A stretch of 64,000 bases of DNA from Rhopalosiphum padi (Eukaryota > Arthropoda > Insecta > Hemiptera > Aphididae), in the NCBI RefSeq assembly GCF_020882245.1, contig NC_083597.1:23600652-23664651 (forward strand). Reading direction: 5' to 3'. The notes under the pieces were generated by a model, which was not told where the DNA came from, ran no database searches, and saw only the letters and a list, made by a program, of their open reading frames with translations. Position 1 is the first letter of the stretch. Every line of letters begins with the position of its first letter. Positions 15,541 to 27,700 of the stretch are shown here, one piece after another. Position numbers and translations under genes: made by a program.

Positions 15541-15900
15541 CGCCACGTTTTTCCGACGTACAAGTAAACGGTTCTTCAAACACCCTGAATATTTCTACGC
15601 ATAGTACGTTCGCCGATATACGACTCGATCATGTAGGTTAAAAATGCGTGAGCACATAGATGTGATGTGAATATACCACCTTACGATACCTTGTCCAACC
15701 GTGATGGCGTTTCGCGTAACTATATTTTTTTCCGCACGGGATCTAAGACTTGTAGTGAGCCTCGTACGGAAAGAAAAATCAATCATAAAATATTGCGAAA
15801 TGGTTTGTCGACACGACATTACATTATCTGTACGTTATATTATATGCGGTGACGTGGTGTCGTTTTTAATACGCCTAAGAAAAATGTGACCCTGGCGAAA
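15541..15900. other. CpG-containing patch with overlapping short open frames
   Basis: This stretch is less AT-rich than its surroundings. It carries open frames of 61-74 codons on both strands that overlap one another, which is what a GC-richer non-coding island yields by chance. None resembles a known protein and no splice-bounded exon could be settled. A conserved intronic regulatory element or an undetected exon remains possible. Confidence 0.25.
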
Positions 15901-18900
15901 CGTAAATCGACCGTTTTGGCAATAAATAATAATATCGGATGATAAGAATAATGCGTATTCGGAATAAAACCTTGTTTTTGGTAGGCCAATGATTGATTTG
16001 TGTTAGGGTGTTATAATTTCTTATCGATAACTGTTTGCTTTTGTGTTTTATTGACCAAAGTAAACAAATATTTACGTGCTTTCACATCGCATGATGGTGT
16101 CGAACCATATAATATATACAATTTTACATAGATAATCGGCTTGAGAAGTTTGTTTGATTTTTGAAATTAATTAATGTGCACTATAATAATATCACCTACT
16201 TATATACTTATAAAATAAAGTTTGTTTTCAAAATTTAATTATTCTATATATCATATTATACCGTTGTACCATACCAAGCATTGACTATCATTTTTAAACT
16301 TTTTACATACCCGCATCAATAATCAAAACATAATTGTCTATGTTAAATAAAAAAGGTATTTACATCACTTGGCAATATTAGCAGGCATTTTGGGTTTTGT
16401 CATATTTATCATAATGCAGTTATCTGACGTATAAAATATGTGATAAATCGTATGATTGATATTATTTATTATTAATCAAATAATTCAAATGTAGTAAAGT
16501 CTGACCAAAATCGATGTATGAATTAGAGCATTTAAATATTTTACAATCTGCCTCAAATGTAAATAGGTGCGGTAACGTAGATTCGAATTTATTATTTAAG
16601 GTAGAAGACAAACCACCTATGAACATGTTGAAAATAAAAGATTAACCCACTTTATTATGATATCTTATGTTGTAAATTAGAGAGCCGAAGGGTGAGATTT
16701 ATTCTCCTCGTCCATCTCTCGATACGCGCGCTACTTCCGAGTCAAATACTATTTACTCCAAAAGTAAACCTATCTACAATCGGGAAATAAGAATAATGCA
16801 ATTTATATATACTTACTGTTGTTTTTTCCTCTATTCTTTCGCTACTGCTGTCGAGCTTCGCATTATTTATTATCTTTGTTTTCGTATTTTCTGTTCTCAA
16901 ACACACGGGAATGATAATAATAATAATAATAAATTATTAAGTGTGTTTTAGTAACCGAACACGAGTATTTTAATCTTCTTACGTTATACAATAAGACATA
17001 CTTAATGATAATTTTGCGTTAACGTACCTACAACATATACAAAGTCAAAAACAGCATCTGGCATTCTTACCGTAATTAACATATATATTTCATAAACATT
17101 CCTCTTATACATGGCGCATCATTTATAGATACTATGTACCTAAGTATTATCATGTCTCGTTTTGTTTTGTGTGTTTTGGTACAAATGTTGTATTACAATA
17201 ACTTATACTGTATTTCAACATGTTCGTTTTGATTCGATGATTAAATTAAATATGAATTATCTAATATAGATGTAAACAACATATCAGGCTCATATTTAAA
17301 ACTATATTTAAGTTTCGATGGTTCAATACAACGGTGTAAAATTAAAAATTTAAAAATTCTTAATTTATTTTCTATTTTTAGTTGTATCAAAATGCTTAAA
17401 GGTTTAATGTTATAAATATTAAATTATCAGTTGAATGTGTTCGATATTTATTTAACAAAATGTCAATAGTGAATTTAGAATTTTTTTTTTAATTTTTTTT
17501 TCAGAAGGAATGAAGTATAAAAAAATAATTTTTAATAGGTTGTTTTACGTTATTATACAATTTATAAAGGCCAAAGGTAAATAAACGCCTAAAAATGTAC
17601 GTCACCTAATAGTATGTTGTGAAGTTTAAACACATAATAATTATGTTTAACACATATGAAAACGGGTGAGAAAATAAGTGTTGTGTTGAAATTAATTAAT
17701 AATTTATTCACTCAGTTAATCGTGGTACATCCTTATTATTAGTTATTACATTTAAACAATGTAGGGTGTTAATGGTTGTTTAAAGCTGTGCTAGTATAAT
17801 TTAGTTTATTTTACGTTTGACCGACTATGATTGGTCGAAATACAAATCTAATCTTTAAATTACTAATAATTTTGTATTTCGTTTGGAATTATGAATAATT
17901 CCGTCGATTATTAAAAAAATATATGTTTCGATAAATGAAAAGTGATAATCAACAAATAATTCGAATCTGTTATTATTTCATTGTATATTCTAATAAAAAA
18001 AACTATATAATATAATCCATAACTTGTAAATTGAACCCTTGAGTGTTTTTACAAAAAGTAGATACAATTTGTAACGTTTGGGTCGCGCCAACGAGTGCTA
18101 AACACTCAAATAATGTGACGAGTCAAGTGTGTATTTTACTAACAACTTAACAATTAAAATTTAGATAAATTAAATTATGACATTATTGATCAGAAAAATA
18201 ATATTGGTGTATACATATGGGTAACAAATTTGTTCGTTTGAATTGCGTTCGACAAGGAACATTATAATTTGGGTTAAAGGGTGACATTTATTTTTGGATT
18301 TTTTTTACATAAAATGGTTTGTGAAAATGTTTGATTTATATGCGTGCAGACTATAATATTATACAAATCAAACGTTGACCGCACCATGTGCCAAAATAAT
18401 TTGTATTCACGCAAGTGTTTCTCTCTTAAATTTTGAAATATTTTTTGCTGAATAAAAATAAATTTTTAAAGTTTCTACTTATTAATGTGTGTGTGTAATG
18501 TATACGTATGTAATTATTTTTATATTTTAAAATTATATAACTTATTTATGATACTGTATAAAATCAAACTTATTTGAGTTGATGTTTATGATTGTATTTC
18601 AAAGGTACCATTATGTGAAAATAATTTAAATTTGGTCGTATATAGTATATAATGTATATAACTTGTAAAATATTTATGCTAACTAACTACATTAAACAAT
18701 ACAAAACATTTCTACTGTAGTATTATTCAAAGTATTTCCGGACAAGATGATGTTTTATGCTAAGTTTAATTATTTTTGATAATCTTTAGTGTTAGTGAAT
18801 CAAAAGAATAACTGTGAATATTTTAATGATATTATGTTTGTAGTGACATAACATTTTCCGTTTCGGACATAATTTTAAATTTAAACCCCCCGTTAGAGTG

Positions 18901-20301
18901 ATAAATGTACAAGTTGAAACTGTCTACAATGCCAACTGCCCTATGATTTACGTTGTTCTATTATTTTATTATCATGTGGTACAATCTGTTTCCATATAAT
19001 ATATTTGAACCACAGTATGATATGTTGTACCTAAAATATTTACCCAATCCTTTGTCACTATTCAGTTTAATACTCACAATACTTGCCTGAATTCTTAATA
19101 AATTTTGTTCTTATTTTTTATTCAAGTAGGTTATAGTTGTATAAAATCAGTGTAAGATATTTGTATATAAAAACAATATTTTTAAATATAGATGATCTTT
19201 TTTATGCTGGAGTAATTTAAAGTTTTTAAGTGTCGCTTCGCTTTAATCTAAAATAATATTTTATTAAAGCTCATGACCTTTTTAAGAATTTGACATGTAC
19301 ATTTTTTAATAAGTACCGAATACATGAAGATATTTTTATTTTATATTTTATATATTGTTTTAATAGTTTCAGAATTAATAAATTAAAAGTATCTCACTGA
19401 AATATGTATTAGAAATAAATTTTGTTAAATGTAAAATAAACCTAATGAAACGGTTAACTAAAGTTAAAATCCATTTAGAATTTGGATCGTTTGTTTAAGA
19501 AACTTTAAACTATATAACTAACGTTGCTTATAATTTTATAATTTTATTATTAAAGCAAGGTAAAGTTTCCTCAATTTTTCTGTTTTGTTGATTTTAGATT
19601 TTAAACGGAGCAATAAATGTAATGACTTTACTATGGTGTGCGTTTTTAATTAATTTTAAATTTTTTTTTGTGTATCTGTCATCATTTTTTTAAGCAGTAA
19701 AAATGTTTTGATTTTCAACTTTGGCAGTGGTTTCTGGTAGCAAATTGGATGTAGTTAGTACTTGAAGAGAGGAGGAGTTAAATTTCCAAGTACTTTCATT
19801 AATAATCAGGAAAAACAAAACAAAAAAAAAATATGAAAAACCAGAAATTTTTATACAAAATCAGTTTTTGACAAAATGTATTTTTTAATTTTGTTATTGG
19901 TACACTAAAACTAATTGGAGTAATAATAATTTTAAAAATTTTAAATTTTCATCAAGTGTTTAATTATTATTTTGATTATTTATGGTAATTTTCAAAATAT
20001 TTCAAATCTTTTTGAGCTATTTATAAATAATTGAAATTATGCATTTTTTTTTAATCCAAAAATTTCTTCGACAAAGCCAAATTTATTAATTTTTTATAAA
20101 CGTTTTTCAATCAATATTAAATAAAATTTTTACTAAAAAAATGTATAAGTATTTAAAATTTTACAAACAAATTTTTACAAAATTCCATATTCACTCATAA
20201 AATAACTATTTTTCTCAAACGATTTTTATTATTTTATTGAAATTTAAACATGAATAAACGTAAATACTTTGAATTATCACTAAATGTTTATATTATCATG
20301 G
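15901..20301. other. AT-rich non-coding DNA
   Basis: No supported gene. The stretch includes an (AAT)n run at about 16915-16935, a small CpG-richer patch near 16680-16740 and AT-rich repeat-like DNA from about 19.7 to 20.25 kb. That last part contains a gagctatttataaataatt motif whose reverse complement recurs near 44.57 kb, suggesting a dispersed repeat. Confidence 0.4.
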
Positions 20302-20309
20302 TATAACTT

Positions 20310-20501
20310 CAGTGGCGGCGTCAGGATTTTTTTCTAGGTAGGGAAAATGGGAGGCCAATAATTATAAGGCAGGGCCACAAAAAATTAAAAATGATTATAT
20401 AATAATGTCTAAGGTTAGGCCAGTGGTAAGGCCACTGTTAGGGCCAGTTATTTTCAAATAAAGCCATGGCTCTACCTTGCCCGTCCCTGACGCCGCCACT
20501 G
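20310..20501. mobile_element. 192-bp hAT-type MITE with perfect 16-bp TIRs
   Basis: The element begins cagtggcggcgtcagg and ends with its exact reverse complement, cctgacgccgccactg. The flanking 8-mers tataactt (20302-20309) and cataactt (20502-20509) match at 7 of 8 bases, the target-duplication length typical of hAT elements. CAGTGGCG-type termini are also typical of that superfamily. There is no coding capacity, so it must have been mobilised in trans. Identical termini and a near-perfect duplication suggest a fairly recent insertion. Confidence 0.85.
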
Positions 20502-20509
20502 CATAACTT

Positions 20510-21795
20510 TATAATTTTATTTTCTTATAAATGTCAAGAAAAATTATTCGCGGGGTCAAAATTTTTGAAATGTTACACAAGGTCTCATTTCATAATATTG
20601 TTTTTATATTTGTATAAAAATATTAAAAATTTCCTATTTATATACCATAAACCTACTCACACTTTATTATTACACGGTAAAATTCTATTGATTCAAAAGT
20701 TAATAACAATAAACTAGTATAGTAAAAATACATATTATTGCAATAATTAAATATTAATATAATACATGCAATGTTTTCGTCGAAAATTAAGAACATTGAT
20801 ATACCATATAATGCTAATAATAAAATAAATTACTTTAATAGTAATATCAAAAAATATAGAATAAAATGTACTTAGTGATATAGGTTGACAGACTGTCTAC
20901 ATTTAAAATCATTTTTCGTATACAATAGTATATAGGTATGTTTGAATTTAAATTTAACACATTCATTATAGAGATCCACTCGATATTTACTTCACAGTTA
21001 AGTGGTGCCCACTTTCCTAATTTTTTTTTCTTTTATTGTTGTTTTACTTTTTTGTGATTTACCGTAAAATGTAATTTAAAGTTTTGTTAACAATCTGTAA
21101 TTAATAAAAGGATTTTGTTGAGTATTTCACTTTTTTAACTAATTATCCCATTCAATTTCCCCCTCGACATCAATTATTTTCCCCATCCTGAATTTAAAAT
21201 AAATCAAGTTTTCACATACTATAAACACTTTTTCTTATTTCACTATATATTTTTTTGAATTATAATTTTTTTTTTCATTTTGAGCACATTCATTTTAGAG
21301 TTGCATAAATTGGTAATTAAAGCGAAATAATATGTGTATATCAAAATGTCTATAATTTGATTAAATTATGATAATATTATCATTTTATTTGTCGAAGGGT
21401 GACAAATGATGAATAATAGTCAGGTAAATTATATATTACCTACAAATAAGTATTTGAAATCATACAAATTAAACATATATCAATGCTTTAAATTTGAATA
21501 ACTATACAATTTGAAATAAATAGAAAAAAAGATCTCAATCCACATAGTAAATTTCGAGAGTGTCACATTAAATGACCGCTTTTAAAGAAATGCCCAGTAT
21601 AGTAAAATAAATCGCTGATAGTTTGAATTGTAGGTATTACCTATGTAGTTTGAGTCGTATTGTATAAGAGCAAATAAACCGTAAATGTCAGTAATCTGCA
21701 ATATACCTTTATAGTATTTATCCCGATTTCCTAAATTATTGAATGCGGTAATATCGATAACGTTAAGTATAAACTAATTGTGTTTTTATTTTCAG
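20510..21795. other. AT-rich DNA directly upstream of the first recognised GT25 exon
   Basis: No exon or RNA gene recognised. The last bases form the polypyrimidine tract and AG acceptor (tgtttttattttcag) that opens the exon at 21796. Confidence 0.5.
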
Positions 21796-24700
21796 AGCTC
21801 TGACCGAAACGGATTTGGAGTTCATGGGCGTGAGGCTCATGCCTGGTTATAAAGACCCCTATTATAAACGGTAAATTAGTTTTATTATTTAGCTTTGAAG
21901 AACGTTTTATATTTAATTATGTTTTAATTGTTGTCTTTTTAGGCCAATTACTAAAGGAGAGATTGGATGCTTCATGAGCCATTACAGAATTTGGGCAAAG
22001 GTAATATTGCTCTTTTAAATATTTAGTTAAATTAAATTAAGTTATTATTGAGCGTATCCCGTTTTTGCGTATACACCTACCTACTACGATACTCATAGCA
22101 ATAATATTTTTTTTTAATATTCTGTCAATGAATAAGATTATACATAAGGTGCAAATATTTAAAAAGACTTTCGTTCATTAATTGGATAATAAAATTTTAG
22201 GATATAAAATAAAAAAATGCAATAAATTATCAATATTTATTGTATAGATACGAAAAATGTGGTGTGTAAATGATTAAATAGTATAAACATTCATACAGTA
22301 AATAAGATTGGTTTTAACTTATAAGTGATCGTTGTTTCGGCAAGGTTATACCTATTGTTTCGTAAATATTTCATAATATTGATCTACCCTCACATTTCGA
22401 ATTGAATTATACTATTACTATAATGGCGCTAAAAATACTTATTATTTAAGTTCCTTCTTCTATAACTGTATGCAAATTATTATTATTGTGTTTCTACGAA
22501 GTTTTGAATCAACTCGCGGTAAAATAAATATCAGTTATAGCACGCGATGTCTATCGTAAGTTAGTTGTCGATAACAATGATATTGTCGTCATGGAGACGA
22601 AACAGGGCATGGCAGTCGTAAGTTTCTTTTTGGTTATTTCAACTATCGTAAATCTGTTATTCCATTGACATTGAATCGTCGAAAATAAAACTCGACAAAT
22701 GCCGGGCAGAAGATGAATAAGAAAGACGCTCTTTTGCTGATGGTTGGGTGTGCAGGTTGGAGTGTTAAGTATATAAGATAAAGAAATGTCTTAGAATAAA
22801 ATCAAGAGTGTTCTATTTATATGTATATTTACGTAGTGAGTGATTCTTTTTATAGTAAAAACTCGACATTTTGAAAACAAATATCATTTTTTGAAATATT
22901 ATATTTTTACCATTTTGTTTTCATTTTTATTTTTTATTTCTGAATTATGGCATAAATTTTTTATTTAAATTTTCATAGCTGATTATTTTTTTCAACATTT
23001 CTATGCATAAAAAGTAAGTAACCGCTCAGCTGTAAAGTGATTAGCTAACAAAGTTCAACTGATAAAGCAAATTTGAACGAACCCGAGAGCATCTTATAAA
23101 TTGAGAATTCGTGTTGTTCATACTACAAATAAATCTCAGAGAAGTACCTACGTGATGTCAAACGGACAAGTGAGCATTCACGTGGAATAGGTTGGTTACT
23201 ATAGTGTAGTAGTAGTTACTACACTGTAGTATAACAACAGCTTCACAACGGTGTTGTCCGGGCGCCTATCGATATCAACAGTAAAGCGGCGTGTCTATAG
23301 AACAGAACATGTATAGAAGGAAACTACAATAGATTTTATGTATAGGTGTGAATGTAATATAAAGACTAGGATATATTACGGCGCTTTATATATTTTTCCA
23401 ATTCTCTAGATTGAAAGTCTAAAACGCATTTATCAATGAGACGTATTTTTGTAACATAATAATATAATGTAATAAATGCAGTACGACGTCCCGATATATT
23501 CATTATTAGTCCCAATCGTATATTTTCTGGTCGTTATTAGATTTACAAAATAGTTGTGATTCATTTTATTACACAACAGTAAAATAGTTTTCAACTATAG
23601 TTGTTGTTTTACGCACGCATACGTACTAATCAGTTGGAATGTAATATCATATTGTGCGTTTATATAGTAGTCATAATTTATTGGCAAACTTCTATTTATG
23701 AACTTTCACTGCAATGAGCATGTGTAATAATAAGAATATTTTGCAGTCGGTACACTTTAAACATTAAATTAACAATTCCCTAATTAACTAATTAAAAAAA
23801 AAATTATTTTAATAAACTTTTTATGTAATTTCTTTTTGTTTTTTACGTAGTTACAAGGTACATAAAATTGTCTAATTATCTCAATCGTAGATAATTATAT
23901 GGTTTAAGAATACAGTAATGCATTTTCATTCTTTTTTTTTTAGTGAAAAGAAGTTTACACTAAATTTATTTTATTTATTTTTTTACTATTTATACTTTTT
24001 TGATTTTGAAAGCTGAAAATAATATACTCTGAAATGTTCTAGTTACTAGTCCAATCTGTTGGTTTTATATCTATTTTTGTTTTCAAACTCATTTACTTTA
24101 ATATATTTAAATTATTTACAAAAGAGAATAAAATTAAAATGTCGTGTAATTAGTTTTACAAGTTATTTAAATGTGTTTAATAAGAATGAATTAGAAATGA
24201 AATGTAATGTATAAAATCCTGGGAAAATTGCATACATATTCCTACGTCTTGTATATACCAAAATGTAGTTAAAATAATAGGTACATAATATTAAATAACT
24301 AGAGACTAAACTATTAAATGTTTATAATTGTATTAATTGTATATCGTTTAATCGTTTTCCAAAGTTGTATTTTAACTTTTTTGTTTCATTAAATATTTCG
24401 TTCTGCAGAAAAAATAATTCAATTTTTATAGAATTATCTGCAGTTAGTTGTTTTGTTTATTGAACTTGTTCTCGTTTATAATTTATAAGTAATTGTAGAT
24501 TTTATAGTTTATACCATCATGCTATATATGGTATTTACACAAATCAACTATTTATAACCAATAAACAGTCTAAAAATTATATAGATCTCATAGTGACAAA
24601 AGACTTAACCATAATACATAACTTCCCCACATTTTAATACTATTTTATACGGTTAAGCATTAACCGTAATATATAACTTAATTTTAGGCTATATAAAATA

Positions 24701-27700
24701 GTATAAAAATGTAGGAAATGGCTACAGTTTGTAAGATAAATCACATTTTGTTATCGATTATAATAAAATTGCGCAAATACAATCTGTTACTTTACTATAG
24801 TATTATACTATATTCTAAGACTTATATAAAATGTATATTTTCTTATTCTAAATCACTCCATGTTAAACCACAGTAGTTCACGAAACTATACGAAGGTTAA
24901 AGTTTATAGTAATTTATAAGGTTTGCATAGTGTATACTATCGTATATACAGTTCTAAAACTAACAGTAACACAATTCAAGAATTTAACAGTATAGTTATC
25001 GGAGTCCAATTCATATACAACGAGGTAAAGCGCATTCTGCAGTGTATTTTTAAGTTTTATATATATAATATTATTGTATACCTACATTTATTTTGTTTTA
25101 AAATAATATGGGTACTTCAAACAGAAATCTGCAATAGATGTTTTGTGATTTACCTGCATGTTTTTTAACCGTTTATCTTGAAGTAGGTAGTTGTGTAGAT
25201 ATTGTTTTAAAGTTACTCACATTTTATACTTATTTTATAATTTTTACTTATTCCGTTTAATATTTTGTTAATTTTATAAATATTTATATATTATAGAAGG
25301 ATTATTATAGCCATGTAGCGTATGATAATTATTTTTAGTTAAATCACCCCACACGAGTGTGGATACTTATTATTATTACATTATTTTAACGAATAAGCGT
25401 AAGATAAACTTGGATTCAGGTTGATATGGGATCTTTTTTCTTTTTCAGTTTAATTTTATTTATATTCGTACGATACATTTCCAAATGGAACTACATTTTT
25501 AAGGACGTATTTAAACTATACCATTATGTATTCTTGAGTTTGCGAATTATTGTTTAAAAACAGTCGCAAAAACATTTAATATTAATCTATGTAATAACTT
25601 ATAAAAGTATTTAACGAATAACATTACTTATTCGGTAGTGCACTCGGATTATTACTATATTTTAAAATGTTTTCCATTTTTTAACGTTTTATGTGTTTGC
25701 GTATTATGAAGAGTACGTTAATTTTAAAGAAAATCATAATAATTATAAATGTATGTAATATATTGACTATATTATTTAATATTTTTTTTATAACTAAACA
25801 AGTTATTTAACGCTGATGTCATATGACATAAACTTAAAATAAGTGTTGTTAAGTGATTACTAATATTATAAAATATGATAATGATTCAATTTTAATGACA
25901 AAAATGTATAATAGCCCAATAATATTTTAGTAGAACAAGAAATAAGATAAGGCCTCGCAAGCGATATTTAATCTAATCTCTATTCAAATGAATTAAATTA
26001 CCTATATTTACTTGAATGTATATATATATATTTATAGACAATAGTACACGTATGATTTTTACTCCGACATAGCGAGATGATTAACAATGATTTAGTTGTT
26101 GTATCCTGTTTATAATTTTAGTTACAATGTTTTTACTATTTAAAAACCTAGTGCTACCTTTAAATTATTCGTGATGTGTTGGTATTCCTTAAATTATTGG
26201 CGTTCATTTTTTAAGTCCATATAATTTCAATATTGCCTACAATAAATTATAAACGATTTTTCCAACAATGATTTCGATCAATTTATTAGGTTGACAAAAG
26301 ACTAAGATTAAATGGAATAAGTAATTTATTCATGCCTTATGATGAGTTATTATATTAACGAGACTAATGGAATCGGGATGCTGTGTTATAATTAGTTAAA
26401 TTATACATAATACTAATAAGAAAGATTTAGGATTTCAAACAACGAACCATGTAGTACGAACTATAAATGTTGTTACTAATACAAATTCGCGCGAATCATT
26501 GATAGGTGAAACCGATTGTTAACATGAAAAGCGCCCGAGCGAACAAAATGTATAATTTCAATGGACCGAAATCGTGTGGAAATAATCGACGACAAACGAT
26601 TGTTTTCAAAGAACTCCTAAACTCCGTAGCATAATGGGTATATGTGAATAAATATCCTCTATAATCAATATTTATATATATTGTATCATATTAGTAATTC
26701 AGGTTAATTATTAATATTACTAAAATAAAAATAAAAAAACTAACAGCTTGAAAAATATTAAAAGATGACTAATATAATCTCGTATCCGTGACAATTACAG
26801 ACTGATATCAGATAATAGATGCTGGTGAGTGACAGACGAGTAGACCACCAATTATCTTTTCTTCACATATTTTTTTATATTAATTACATTATATTATAAT
26901 ATAATATAAATCTTAATATATACTTATTAATTATAATAATATACAAAGGATGAATCATCAAGCTGTCACCATTATTTTTACCTTTTTGATGTATTAATTC
27001 AAAATTTAAACGATTAGTTTTTTAGTTGTTAAAATGTTTATATTAAAAATAATAGAATTTAAAATTAGGTAGATTACGCTGAAATTCACAGTTAGGAAAA
27101 TATACTTAAAATTTGTTAGGTATATAATTATTACAAATTTTTAATCATCACATTTTAAAAATATGTACCCTCCTCCCATTTTTTAAAATGTATTATAAAA
27201 TATATATATTCTTTTTTTAACGTAGATAGTATAATTTTACTATGGATAAACATTTTAAAAAACGCAAACGTAGAAACGTGAACGATTTTGTCTGTTTAGG
27301 CAACCAAAAAACACAACAAATATGGTAATTTAGATATTATAGCAGTATCATAATCTTACCTTTGCCTAGTATCCAAAAAAACATAGCAATATACAGATAA
27401 CATTTGATTCAGAAAATTTAAAAACCTTCAAAAAAATATCGATGATTCAATGTTTTTTTTCTCCTAGTGAAAAAAATATTCAGTAGCATGTCCCGTTTGT
27501 AAAAGTTCATTTTATTTAAAGTATGGCGGAAGCCAGCGTAATTCACCTCTTACAAATGGTTTTACAAAACTATAAAATAGATGTAATATTGGATCAATAT
27601 TGGAAATAGATTTAATGCTTTAAATATCGTTATAATTACTTCAGCAATGTTATATTTAATGCAATAATTATACATTTTATTTGTATTCTTCACTAGTGTA

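Noticed and set aside
15595..15889. Overlapping frames on both strands as a gene
   Set aside because: Three mutually overlapping frames in a GC-richer patch with no similarity and no consistent splice structure.
20466..20717. 83-codon plus-strand frame
   Set aside because: Starts inside the MITE terminal repeat and runs into AT-rich DNA; not protein-like.
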